Assembly: GCA_036946405.1 (NCBI GenBank)
Contig: JAQIJC010000001.1
Location: forward strand, 627,001 to 691,000
Direction of reading: 5' to 3'
Source of the DNA: Sphingomonas phyllosphaerae
GTDB lineage: Bacteria > Pseudomonadota > Alphaproteobacteria > Sphingomonadales > Sphingomonadaceae
DNA length: 64,000 bases
The position numbers and the translations under genes were made by a program. This document shows, one piece after another, positions 27,426-36,089 of the stretch; position 1 is the stretch's first letter; the number at the start of each line of letters is the position of its first letter. Under the pieces are notes generated by a model that saw only the letters and a program-made list of their open reading frames with translations, was not told the DNA's origin and did no database searches.

Positions 27426-30400
27426 TCAGAACCTGTAGCGCGCCCCCAGCAGGAAGCGCGGCTTCAGTTCCTGCGCGAACACGAGGTTGCGCTCGGTCCG
27501 GCCATAGGTCCGCACGCTCTCGCTGGTCAGGTTGATCCCTTCCAGCGTGACCGCGATCTGATCGTTGACGTCATAGCTGATGTTGACGTCCAGCGTCCCG
27601 AACGGCGCCACGAATAGCGGGTTGCGGTTACCGCCCTGGTTGGTCGCCGCCAGATACTTGTCGCGCCAGTTGTACGCGATACGGGCGGAGATGCCGTTCT
27701 TGTCGTAGATCGCCGTCGCGTTGGCGCTATTGCCCAGACCGGTGAGCGCGAAGATGTTCACGGTCGGGTCGGCGTACGGATCGACGTTCACGTCGCCGCT
27801 CACCTTGGTGAACGAGCCCGCGAAGCCGAAGCCGGTGTTGCCGAAGAAGTTGGTCCACGCCAGCTCGAAGCCGTGGATCTTGCCCTCTCGGTTGTTGATC
27901 GGCTGCGACACCGAGAAGTTGAACAGCGGATCGTTGGCGTCGGACGAGATGTCGACCTGCGACAGGATCTGGTCGACGAACGTCTGCTGCAACCCGCGGC
28001 CCGCGACGTAATTGGCGTTGAACTGCGTCGTCGCCGCCGCCTGGTTACCACCGTTCTGCACCAGCAGCGCGGTATAGGTGAACAGGTTGACGTCGCTCAG
28101 GTCATAGTTGTTGGCGCGCAGGAACGCCGCCGCGGTGCCGGAACGCGACCCCGCCGCGCCCGAGCTGGGATCGCGCAACCCGAACAGGTTCTGGTTGACG
28201 ATACCGGTCCCCAGGAAGTTGGCGACGCGCTTGTCGAAGAAGCCGACCGAGATGAAGCTCGACGGCTTGTAATACCATTCCAGCGATACGTCGAAGTTAT
28301 CCGACAGCAAAGGCAGCAGGTTAGCGTTGCCGGTGCTGCCGGTCGGGATGCCACCAAGCGCGGTCGGACGACCCGGCGCCCCCGCCGAGGCGGTCGCGAA
28401 CAGGTTGCCGTAATCCGGGCGGGCCAGCGTGCGGCTGAACGACACACGTGCCTTCACGTTGGTGATCGGCTCGATGCTGAAGTCGACCGACGGCAGCAGG
28501 TTCTCGTAGCTGCCGCGCTGGCGGATCGCGGTGAACACGCCGCTGGCGTCGCCACGGAAGTCGTTGTCGGCGGTCCAGACGATGTTGTTGAACGTCTGCA
28601 CCGCGTCCGAGACGACGCGGGTCTGCTCGTACCGCGCACCGATCACGAGGTTGGCGGGCCGGTTCGCGACCTCGCCGTTCCAGGTGAACTGGCCGAACAC
28701 CGACCAGATCTTCTCCTGCACGGTGTCGTCCGCAGGCGCCGACGGCGCCGGCGGCTGACCCAGACCGGTGTAATAGGGGCTCAGCACGTTGTAGAGGTCG
28801 ATCGCATTGCCGCGGAACGCGATCAGCGACGAGCCTTCGGACGCCGGGTTGAAGTGGTCGAACTTGCAGGTCAGGCAATATTGGCTGACCAGCTCGGGTG
28901 CGAGCTGCTGGATGATGCCCGGGTTCTGCAGGCCCCAGTCGCCCAGCGTCTGCTGCGTCTGGGTCTGCGTCGAGTGCATCTTCGAGTCGGTGTACGACCC
29001 GCCGACGTCGAAGCGGCTGCCGCCGCCCAGATCCCAGCCCAGTCGCGCCTGGATCTGGTCGATCCGCTGCGTCTGGCGCGAGATGATTGTCCGTGCCGGC
29101 GCCGCGCCCAGATCGCCGATGTCGAGCACGCCGTTGCAATTGCCCTTCGGCGTCGCGCCTGCCGTCGCACGGTAGCAATCGTTGATGACCTGCGCCTGCT
29201 GCGGGAAGCCGGTGCTGAAGTCGAGCGAATGGCCCTGGATCACCGGCGCGCCGAGCGCGACGGTGGTCGCGGTGGTGCCGTTGGGGTTGTCGGGCGACGA
29301 GGTCGACACCGAATGGTGGCCGTCGACGGTCAGCGTCAGGTTCGAGGCGAACTCCCACTTGGCGTTCAGGCCGACCGAGCCGAGCCGCGCCTTGGTCGCG
29401 GCCTGCTGCTGCTCGAAGCCTTCGTCCTTCGGGCTGGTCGGCAGATAGTCGCGCAGGAAGATCGCGGTCGCCATGTTCGGATTGTCGTCGAAGCGGACTT
29501 CGCTGAACGGGCGGTTGAACCAGTTCGTCTGCTCGCTGCGCGATTCACGCAGGCGGTTCTGCGCGAACAGGCTGTCGACCGTGAACTCCAGATTGTCGGT
29601 CGGCTTGAACTGCAACACGCCCTGGAAGTTGATGCGCTCGCGGCGATTTTCCGAGAACTGATAGCGGCTGTCGTTCGGAACCAGCACATAGGGCGCGGTC
29701 GGGCGCGTGCCGTCGATCACCGTCTGCGAGTTGATGAACGTGCCCGGATTGAAGAAGTCGGCGGTCGGAATGACGTTCCAGTAGTTCGGGTTCGACTGCG
29801 CCGATGCGGAATAGCGGAGCTGGTAGCTGCCGAACACCGCGGCACCGAACGTGCCCTCGTCGTTGCGGTAGTTCAGCAGGCCGGAGACTTCCGGGGTAAC
29901 GCGGTGCTTGGTGTCCTCGGACTTCTCGACCGAGGTATCGTACAGCGCCTTTGCGCCGATCGACCCGGTCACGCCGGTTTCACGCGAGTCGAGCGGCTTG
30001 CGAGTGTCGATGTTGATCGTCGCGCCGATACCGCCGGTCGGCACCGAGGCGCGACCGGTCTTGTAGACCTCCAGCCCGCTGACGCCTTCCGAAGCAATGT
30101 TCTGGAAGTCGAACGAACGGCCGGCACCGCGGGCGAACAGATTGCCGCCGCTGGTATCGATGTTGGTGGCCGGCAGCTGACGACCGTTGATCGTCACGAG
30201 GTTGAAGCCGCCCGAGAAGCCGCGCACCGCGACCTGCGAACCTTCGCCGTTGACGCGGTTGATCGACACGCCGGTGATGCGCTGGAGCGATTCGGCGAGG
30301 TTGGTGTCGGGGAACTTGCCGATATCCTCGGCGCTGATCGCGTCGACGACGCCCGGCGAATCGCGCTTGATCGCGATCGCGCGATCGAGGCTGGCACGGA

Positions 30401-30605
30401 CGCCGGTGACGACGATGTCATCGGCCCCCGGCGCGGGATCCTGACCAACCGGCGTGCCATCGGCCGGCTGCGCGTTGGTCGGGCTTTCGGTCGTGCTCTG
30501 CCCGCTGGTCTGCGCCACCGCGATTCCCGGCACCGCTGCCGCCACCGCCAGCGCCCACACCGACGACGAACGCGCAAGCGCGCCCATGACATGGCTTCCC
30601 TTCAT
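27426..30605 (-). CDS. TonB-dependent receptor (Xanthomonas/Caulobacter type)
   Basis: Outer-membrane receptor of 1059 residues. A signal peptide ends around residue 30 (GIAVAQ), then a Pro/Gln-rich linker, a TonB box-like DDIVVTGVRASL (near residue 63), a plug domain (EDIGKFPDTNLAESLQ, VNGEGSQVAVRGF) and a 22-strand barrel ending in Arg-Tyr-Arg-Phe. It belongs to the large receptor class linked to glycan uptake. GGAGGAGGGGTTG before ATG 30605 is an excellent ribosome binding site. Two inverted repeats lie 37-73 bases upstream. The divergent GH43 gene suggests a pentose-containing glycan as ligand; that is inference. Confidence 0.93.
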   Translation of the reverse strand: MKGSHVMGALARSSSVWALAVAAAVPGIAVAQTSGQSTTESPTNAQPADGTPVGQDPAPGADDIVVTGVRASLDRAIAIKRDSPGVVDAISAEDIGKFPDTNLAESLQRITGVSINRVNGEGSQVAVRGFSGGFNLVTINGRQLPATNIDTSGGNLFARGAGRSFDFQNIASEGVSGLEVYKTGRASVPTGGIGATINIDTRKPLDSRETGVTGSIGAKALYDTSVEKSEDTKHRVTPEVSGLLNYRNDEGTFGAAVFGSYQLRYSASAQSNPNYWNVIPTADFFNPGTFINSQTVIDGTRPTAPYVLVPNDSRYQFSENRRERINFQGVLQFKPTDNLEFTVDSLFAQNRLRESRSEQTNWFNRPFSEVRFDDNPNMATAIFLRDYLPTSPKDEGFEQQQAATKARLGSVGLNAKWEFASNLTLTVDGHHSVSTSSPDNPNGTTATTVALGAPVIQGHSLDFSTGFPQQAQVINDCYRATAGATPKGNCNGVLDIGDLGAAPARTIISRQTQRIDQIQARLGWDLGGGSRFDVGGSYTDSKMHSTQTQTQQTLGDWGLQNPGIIQQLAPELVSQYCLTCKFDHFNPASEGSSLIAFRGNAIDLYNVLSPYYTGLGQPPAPSAPADDTVQEKIWSVFGQFTWNGEVANRPANLVIGARYEQTRVVSDAVQTFNNIVWTADNDFRGDASGVFTAIRQRGSYENLLPSVDFSIEPITNVKARVSFSRTLARPDYGNLFATASAGAPGRPTALGGIPTGSTGNANLLPLLSDNFDVSLEWYYKPSSFISVGFFDKRVANFLGTGIVNQNLFGLRDPSSGAAGSRSGTAAAFLRANNYDLSDVNLFTYTALLVQNGGNQAAATTQFNANYVAGRGLQQTFVDQILSQVDISSDANDPLFNFSVSQPINNREGKIHGFELAWTNFFGNTGFGFAGSFTKVSGDVNVDPYADPTVNIFALTGLGNSANATAIYDKNGISARIAYNWRDKYLAATNQGGNRNPLFVAPFGTLDVNISYDVNDQIAVTLEGINLTSESVRTYGRTERNLVFAQELKPRFLLGARYRF

Positions 30606-30641
30606 CAACCCCTCCTCCGTGACGGCGACGTGCCGTCTTGT

Positions 30642-30678
30642 TCATGTTTGCGACATGATTGCTGATATCGCTATCAGC
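30642..30678. promoter_or_regulatory. Two adjacent inverted repeats in the receptor/GH43 divergent promoter
   Basis: TCATGT-N5-ACATGA (30642-30658, exact) is followed at once by GCTGATATCGCTATCAGC (30661-30678). The latter is an 18-base near-perfect palindrome centred on CG, the hallmark of LacI-family operators. Both lie just upstream of the TonB receptor gene and within 220 bases of the GH43 start, so one regulator could serve both. No regulator gene lies in the locus. Confidence 0.55.
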
Positions 30679-30860
30679 GTGCCGGGGGCTGTCAATCTGG
30701 GGATGGTCGTAACTGGCGGGACGAGCAGAATTTGGATCAATGTATCAGCCAAGTGTGATGAAATAGCAACATCCGCTTTCACGTGTACCGGTCCGTTTCA
30801 TACGCGCTGCATCGCCTTGTGAAATACCGTTTATCATCATATTATTTGGAAGGACGACGA

Positions 30861-32423
30861 ATGCCGGTGATGTCATCGCTGTTGCTGCAAGGCACCACAT
30901 TCGCCGTCGCCGCTGCGCTGGCCGCCATGGCGCCTGATGCGACGGCGCAAATCTGGCGCAGCGATCGCGGCGACGGCACCTACGCCAACCCACCGCTCAA
31001 CGCCGATTACCCCGACCCGGATATCATTCGCGTCGGTACGGACTTTTACTTCGCGAGCACCACCTTCGCCAATGCGCCGGGCCTTACCCTCCTCCACTCG
31101 CGCGACCTGGTGAATTGGGACATCGTCTCGCACCTGCTCCCGCGGCTTGACGGCTCGCCCAAATTCGATCTCGCAGAGGGCGGCTCGTACCGGCACGGCA
31201 TCTACGCCCCCAGCCTGCGCTACCGCGACGGCATCTTCTATGTCGCGGTGACGCCCGTCGGCCAGAACACGCGCATTTACCGCGCCGCCGATCCCGCAGG
31301 CCAGTGGACGCATGTCACGCTCGACCGCGCCGCCTTCGATCCCGCGCTCTTCTTTGACGACGATGGCGCGGTCTATCTCGCGACGTCGATCGGCAGCGAC
31401 GGCACGATCACGCTCCACACACTCGACCATGACGTGACACGCATCACCGCCTCGCGTGTCGTCCATTACAACAAGGGCGCCGAGGGTTCGAAACTCATCA
31501 AGCGCGCCGGCTATTATTACCTTTTCAACGCCATCCCGGGCAGACTCGCGCTCACCGTCTCCCGCGCACGTGCCCTCGACGGGCCGTGGGAGACCCGCGC
31601 GCAGATCGACGACACCACCGGCGGCCATCAGGGTGCGATCGTCGATCTTCCCGACGGCGGCTGGTACGGCTTCGTGATGCGCGATTCCGGCGCGATCGGG
31701 CGCGTCACCAACATCAGCCCGGTGTTCTGGCGCGACGATTGGCCGATCTGGGGCACGCCCGCCGCACCCGGCCGCGTCCCCGATGTCGCCCCCAAACCGA
31801 TCGCGGGCCAACCCTTCGCCGAACCGCCGTCCAGTGACGACTTCGCGGCGCGCACGCTCGGCCGCCAATGGCAGTGGAACCACAACCCGCTCGACCATCT
31901 CTGGTCGCTTGGCGAGCGCCCCGGCTGGCTCCGCCTCCACGCCGCGCCGGGCAGCCAGCTCTGGTGGGCGCGCAACACTTTGGTGCAAAAGGGTCAGGCC
32001 CCGCGCGCGCGGGGTGAGGTGCTCGTCGACACAAGCTCGCTGCAGCCGGGCGACGTCTGCGGTTTCGGCACGCTCGGCAAGTTCAGCGCGCAACTGTCGG
32101 TGCTCGGCCGCACGAACACGCTGACGATGCGCGTCACCGAGGATCGCAAGGACGGCCCGCACATCGAAATCCGTGAGCCAGCGCGCCGTTTCCGGGGCAC
32201 ACGCCTCTGGCTGCGCACCGAGATGGGCTTCCCCGCGAAGGTCGCAACCCTATCCTACAGCGAGGACGGCCGCCGCTTCACCCCGGTCGGAGGGACGGTG
32301 CCGTTGGTGTTCGACTGGCAGACCGGCACCTTCCAGGGCGTCCAGTTCGCGCTGTCCTGCTACAATCCTGCCGGCAAAGGCGGCTGGCTGGACGTGGACC
32401 GGTTCACGTTGTCGAAGTGGTGA
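30861..32423 (+). CDS. Glycoside hydrolase family 43 protein (xylosidase/arabinofuranosidase-like)
   Basis: Exported enzyme of 520 residues with a signal peptide ending near residue 30 (DATAQ). The five-bladed propeller shows the catalytic base Asp in DYPDPDIIRVG (near residue 52), an Asp in FDPALFFDDDG and the acid Glu in KGAEGSKLI (near residue 206). From about residue 340 a beta-sandwich C-terminal domain of the GH43 xylosidase type follows. ATG 30861 is preceded by GGAAGGACGACGA. It is predicted to cut xylo- or arabino-oligosaccharides in the periplasm, supplying or using what the divergent TonB receptor imports. Confidence 0.9.
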   Translation: MPVMSSLLLQGTTFAVAAALAAMAPDATAQIWRSDRGDGTYANPPLNADYPDPDIIRVGTDFYFASTTFANAPGLTLLHSRDLVNWDIVSHLLPRLDGSPKFDLAEGGSYRHGIYAPSLRYRDGIFYVAVTPVGQNTRIYRAADPAGQWTHVTLDRAAFDPALFFDDDGAVYLATSIGSDGTITLHTLDHDVTRITASRVVHYNKGAEGSKLIKRAGYYYLFNAIPGRLALTVSRARALDGPWETRAQIDDTTGGHQGAIVDLPDGGWYGFVMRDSGAIGRVTNISPVFWRDDWPIWGTPAAPGRVPDVAPKPIAGQPFAEPPSSDDFAARTLGRQWQWNHNPLDHLWSLGERPGWLRLHAAPGSQLWWARNTLVQKGQAPRARGEVLVDTSSLQPGDVCGFGTLGKFSAQLSVLGRTNTLTMRVTEDRKDGPHIEIREPARRFRGTRLWLRTEMGFPAKVATLSYSEDGRRFTPVGGTVPLVFDWQTGTFQGVQFALSCYNPAGKGGWLDVDRFTLSKW

Positions 32424-32504
32424 GTTCTATGGCTGACCTTGGTGGAGAGTGGACGAGCGGCTTTCAACGGCGAAGCGTTATAAGCGAACGCCGATGATCG
32501 GCGT

Positions 32505-32738
32505 TTAACCGCTTCGAACGATCTTGAACGCGAGATAGGCCGCCACAGCAATAATCGCAAAGATCAAGGTGGCAGTCCCGGAAGTCAGATACATATTCGA
32601 CACCGTGGACCACACGCTCCACCTTGGCGCAGTTAGTGGATTAGCCGGATCGAACAGAGCTGCGTGCGTGCGGATTGGGATAATGCAAAATACCAGACCG
32701 ACCGTGCCGATCAGCAGTAACGCAAGTTTCCACCACAT
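32505..32738 (-). CDS. Small hypothetical membrane protein
   Basis: A 77-residue open frame with two likely membrane helices (LALLLIGTVGLVFCIIPI near the start and LIFAIIAVAAYLAFKIV at the end) separated by about 35 polar residues. The base composition is lower in GC than its neighbours. I do not recognise the family. The hydrophobic pattern and length support a real gene, but the start is uncertain. Confidence 0.5.
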   Translation of the reverse strand: MWWKLALLLIGTVGLVFCIIPIRTHAALFDPANPLTAPRWSVWSTVSNMYLTSGTATLIFAIIAVAAYLAFKIVRSG

Positions 32739-32840
32739 AAGATCATCCCACCCGGTTCGCTTTTGCTAAGCTGCACGAAGCAAGGAGAGTCTGCAACCGG
32801 GCGGAACCGGCCACTTCGGCGTAAGCGAACACGCGCCAAC

Positions 32841-33659
32841 TCAATGCTCGTGATGGTCATGCCCCGCGACGTTGCGCAGCGCCTCCAGCACCTCGTCGGT
32901 GCGCGCCGGATCGCCGATTGCCAGCACGTGCCCGGCGCTGTCGGCGGTCAGCGGGTCGCCGTTCCAGTCGCACATCCGCCCGCCCGCGCCCTCGACGATC
33001 GGGGCGAGCGCCGCGAAATCATACAGCTTGAGCCCGGATTCGCAGACGATGTCGAGGAACCCGCTCGCCAGCAGCCCGTAATTGTAACAATCGCCGCCAT
33101 AGACCGGCCCCTGCCGCGGCGCGCCGCCGCTCGCCGCGGTCACCAGCGCCATGAAGTGCGGCACGTCGGCATCCTCGAACAAATGCGGGCTGGTCGTCGC
33201 GACGATCGCCCCCTCCAGCGCGGCGCAGGCGCGCGTCCGCACCGGCGCGTCGTTGAGCAACGTCGGTCGCCCGGTCACGCCCGTCCAGCGCTCGCGTTGC
33301 ACCGGCTGGTCGATGATCCCCAGCACCGGCCAGCCATCCTCGACCAGCGCGATCAGCGTCCCGAAGATCGCGCGCCCGGCGGTGAAGCTGCGCGTGCCGT
33401 CGATCGGGTCCAGCACCCATTGCCGCCCGGTCACGCCGTCCTTGACGCCATGTTCCTCGCCCACCACGCCGTCGCCGGGGCATTCGGCGTCGAGCAGCCG
33501 GCGCATCGCTTCTTCCGCCTCGCGGTCGGCGCGCGTCACGGGTGAGCGATCCTCCTTCAGCTCCAGCCCGGCGGGCTGGCGGAAATAGGGGCGGATCACC
33601 GCGCCCGCGGCGTCGGCGAGGCGGTGGGCGAGCGCGATATCGGCGGGGCGTACAGGCAT
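32841..33659 (-). CDS. hisN: Inositol-monophosphatase-family histidinol-phosphatase
   Basis: Protein of 272 residues. Mg-binding motifs: EEHG (near residue 68), LDPIDGTRSF (near residue 83) and LYDFAALAPIVEGAGG (near residue 205). In Alphaproteobacteria the closest IMPase relatives with GTRSF in this motif are histidinol-phosphate phosphatases (HisN), and no other histidinol phosphatase is seen here; inositol phosphatase activity remains possible. It ends in a His-rich tail (GHDHHEH). It is divergent from the sterol desaturase gene with 45 bases between starts. Confidence 0.85.
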   Translation of the reverse strand: MPVRPADIALAHRLADAAGAVIRPYFRQPAGLELKEDRSPVTRADREAEEAMRRLLDAECPGDGVVGEEHGVKDGVTGRQWVLDPIDGTRSFTAGRAIFGTLIALVEDGWPVLGIIDQPVQRERWTGVTGRPTLLNDAPVRTRACAALEGAIVATTSPHLFEDADVPHFMALVTAASGGAPRQGPVYGGDCYNYGLLASGFLDIVCESGLKLYDFAALAPIVEGAGGRMCDWNGDPLTADSAGHVLAIGDPARTDEVLEALRNVAGHDHHEH

Positions 33660-33704
33660 GGCCCTGCCTATCGCGCTCGCAGACGATACGCTAGAAGCCA
33701 TGCC

Positions 33705-34577
33705 ATGTCCGCCACGATCGCTATCCTGTTGTCGGCGCTGGCGATGAGCGTCATCGTCGGCGTACGCTATCTGGCCGCGAGCGCCGGTTTCGCCTTCGCC
33801 ACGCGGCTGAAGCATCCGCGGCTCTACGCCGGGCTCGATCCGCAGATTCGCCGCGAGATCCTGTGGAGCCTCGCCTCGGCGGGCATCTATGGGGTGCCGG
33901 CCGGGATCATCGCCTGGGGCTGGCAGAACCGCGGCTGGACGCGGATCTACGCCGACGTCCACGCATTCCCCTTGTGGTATCTACCGGTATCGGTGCTGCT
34001 CTATCTGATCGCGCACGACACGTGGTTCTACTGGACGCACCGCTGGATGCATCGTCCGCGCGTCTTCAAGCTGGCGCATGCGGTACATCACGCCAGCCGC
34101 CCGCCGACCGCATGGGCGGCGATGGCCTTTCATCCGATCGAGGCGATCAGCGGCGCTGTTGCCATTCCGCTACTGGTCTTCGTGATTCCGATCCACGTCA
34201 CCGCACTGGGGGTGGTGCTGACGATCATGACGATTATGGGTGTCACTAACCATATGGGCTGGGAGATTTTCCCGCGGTTCGTGTGGGGGGGACGGATGGG
34301 GCGCTGGCTTATTACCGCCAGCCACCACCAACGGCACCATGAACGGTACGGATGCAATTATGGCCTATATTTCCGCTTCTGGGACCGGCTCTGCGGCACC
34401 GACGACGGGCTCGGCGACTTTGCGCGGATCCATGCGCAAGCGGCTCGCCGCCACGGCGCTGGCGGTGCTGGCGGTGCCGCTGATCGGCGCGGCGCCGGTC
34501 GGATCGCTGCAGGTGGAGATAGATCACCTGCGCTCGGCCAAGGGGATGCTGCGGCTGTGCCTGACCGCCGATCCTGA
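33705..34577 (+). CDS. Sterol desaturase family protein
   Basis: Membrane protein of 290 residues with about four helices. It carries the eight-His di-iron pattern of fatty acid hydroxylases: HDTWFYWTHRWMH (near residue 104), HAVHH (near residue 125) and HHQRHHERYGCNYG (near residue 205). Relatives hydroxylate or desaturate lipids and carotenoids. After FWDRLCGTDDG the frame runs on for about 60 low-complexity residues and overlaps the next gene by 146 bases in another frame. That tail looks unlike the family, so a small frameshift or stop loss near 34410-34440 is possible. Confidence 0.8.
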   Translation: MSATIAILLSALAMSVIVGVRYLAASAGFAFATRLKHPRLYAGLDPQIRREILWSLASAGIYGVPAGIIAWGWQNRGWTRIYADVHAFPLWYLPVSVLLYLIAHDTWFYWTHRWMHRPRVFKLAHAVHHASRPPTAWAAMAFHPIEAISGAVAIPLLVFVIPIHVTALGVVLTIMTIMGVTNHMGWEIFPRFVWGGRMGRWLITASHHQRHHERYGCNYGLYFRFWDRLCGTDDGLGDFARIHAQAARRHGAGGAGGAADRRGAGRIAAGGDRSPALGQGDAAAVPDRRS

Positions 34578-34866
34578 CAATTTCCCCAATTGCGTCGACG
34601 ACCGCGACGCGGTGACGCGCTCGGTGCCCGCCGGGCAGACCAGCATCCGCTTTCCCGCGCTGCCGCGCGGCGACTATGCGGTGGCGGTGATCCACGACGA
34701 GAACGGCAACAAGAAGCTCGATACGTTCGCGGGCATCCCCAGGGAAGGCTTCGGCTTCTCGCGCAACCCCGCGATCCGCTTCGGCCCGCCACGCTTCTCG
34801 GCGGCACGCTTCTCGCTCACCACTGATGCCGAAGAGCAACAGATCAAGATGCGCTACATGCTCTGA
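34432..34866 (+). CDS. DUF2141 exported protein
   Basis: Protein of 144 residues with a signal peptide (MRKRLAATALAVLAVPLIGA). The DUF2141 domain shows VIHDENGNKKLDTFAGIPREG (residues 84-104), a conserved Asp/Asn loop that suggests metal binding. ATG 34432 is chosen because the signal peptide begins there; the frame is open upstream into the desaturase gene. DUF2141 genes often follow sterol desaturases in sphingomonads. Function unknown. Confidence 0.85.
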   Translation: MRKRLAATALAVLAVPLIGAAPVGSLQVEIDHLRSAKGMLRLCLTADPDNFPNCVDDRDAVTRSVPAGQTSIRFPALPRGDYAVAVIHDENGNKKLDTFAGIPREGFGFSRNPAIRFGPPRFSAARFSLTTDAEEQQIKMRYML

Positions 34867-34928
34867 CCAGCAACATGGAGCAAAATTCCCCGCGAACGGT
34901 TGGGCGCGCAGATCAAAGGGGAATTTAC

Positions 34929-35810
34929 GTGCACGTCAATCGTTTCGCCGCCCGTGCGTTGCTTGCCGCCGGGCTCGCCTGTCTCGCGATGCCGGCGCTC
35001 GCGCAAAGCGCCTCGATCCCGGCCGAGCCCAATCCGACGCCCGACCCTGCGCTGGTCGGCGATACGGTGACGGTCGCCGTCGCGGCGGCCTATCTGCCGG
35101 ACTATGAAGGTTCGGACAATTACCGCGTCGTCCCCGGTCCGGCGGCGATCGGCTCGTTCCACAATTTCGCATTCCAGATGCTCGGCAACCGCGCCTCGAT
35201 TGACCTTATTCCGAACCCGTCCGGGCCGAGCTGGGACGTGCAGGCCGGGCCGATCGGCGTCATCAACTTCAACCGCACCAACAACAAGGCGATCGACGAC
35301 CGCCGCATCCGTGCGCTGGGCGAGCGCGACACCGCGTTCGAACTGGGCGGCTATGTCGGGCTCGGGAAGACCGGGGTCATCACCAGCCCCTATGACAAGC
35401 TGTCCGCCTCACTCAGCTACCGTCACGACGTCAGCGGCGTGCACGACAGCGGCATCTGGTCGCCGTCGGTTAATTACTTCACGCCGCTCAGCCTGAAGGC
35501 GGGCGTCGGGCTGTTCGCCTCGGCCGAGCGCGTCGGGCGCGGCTTCGCGCGCACCTATTTCGACGTCGACGCGGCACAGTCGCTGGCGAGCGGACTGCCG
35601 CAGTATCGCACGCGCGGCGGGTGGAAGCATTGGACCATCGGCATGGCCGGCACCTATGCGCTGACCGGCAACCTGCTGAAGGGCTGGAAGGCGATCGGCG
35701 GGGTGACCTACAAGAAGATGCTCAACGACTTCGGCGATACGCCGGTGGTGTCGGTCGCGGGATCGCGCAGCCAGTGGCTGGCGGCACTGGGTGTGGGGTA
35801 TACGTTCTAA
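34929..35810 (+). CDS. MipA/OmpV family outer-membrane protein
   Basis: Protein of 293 residues with a signal peptide (RALLAAGLACLAMPALAQ). A beta-barrel follows: YLPDYEGSDNYRVVPGPA (near residue 56) is the usual first strand region, and the protein ends in the C-terminal aromatic signature VGYTF. GTG 34929 is chosen because AAAGGGGAATTTAC precedes it. MipA relatives bind murein-synthesising enzymes, but most members are uncharacterised. Confidence 0.88.
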   Translation: MHVNRFAARALLAAGLACLAMPALAQSASIPAEPNPTPDPALVGDTVTVAVAAAYLPDYEGSDNYRVVPGPAAIGSFHNFAFQMLGNRASIDLIPNPSGPSWDVQAGPIGVINFNRTNNKAIDDRRIRALGERDTAFELGGYVGLGKTGVITSPYDKLSASLSYRHDVSGVHDSGIWSPSVNYFTPLSLKAGVGLFASAERVGRGFARTYFDVDAAQSLASGLPQYRTRGGWKHWTIGMAGTYALTGNLLKGWKAIGGVTYKKMLNDFGDTPVVSVAGSRSQWLAALGVGYTF

Positions 35811-36089
35811 GTCGCAGCGCGAGCCGGCGCACGCTGCGCCGACCACGCGCCAGACCGGCCGGCGGGGCTTCGCCCCGACCGACGACGCGGCTTCGCCGCG
35901 GCGGGCCCGCGCCTCTAACCCCAGCCAAAAAAGAAGCGGGGCCCCGGATAAGTCCGCGACGACGGCAGGTGAACGCGAAGGCCAGGTCACCAAAAAACCT
36001 CATCCCGTCTTTGCCCCTTGCGCGATGCTGGCCTATCACGCGCATCAACGCCGCGTACCGGCGCGAGTAATAGAAGGGACGAGCCTGCC
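35811..36089. repeat. Repeat-bearing intergenic region
   Basis: It contains short GC-rich inverted repeats (CGGGGCTTCGCCCCG near 35863, GGCTTCGCCGCGGC near 35889) and a half copy of the CCGGACTTGATCCGGG family (35930-35965). No gene is supported. The promoter of the following ferritin-like gene must lie toward its 3' end. Confidence 0.55.

Noticed and set aside
27873..30665. 930-codon plus-strand frame opposite the TonB receptor
   Set aside because: Mirror frame of the receptor; the protein is Arg/Val-rich without domains.
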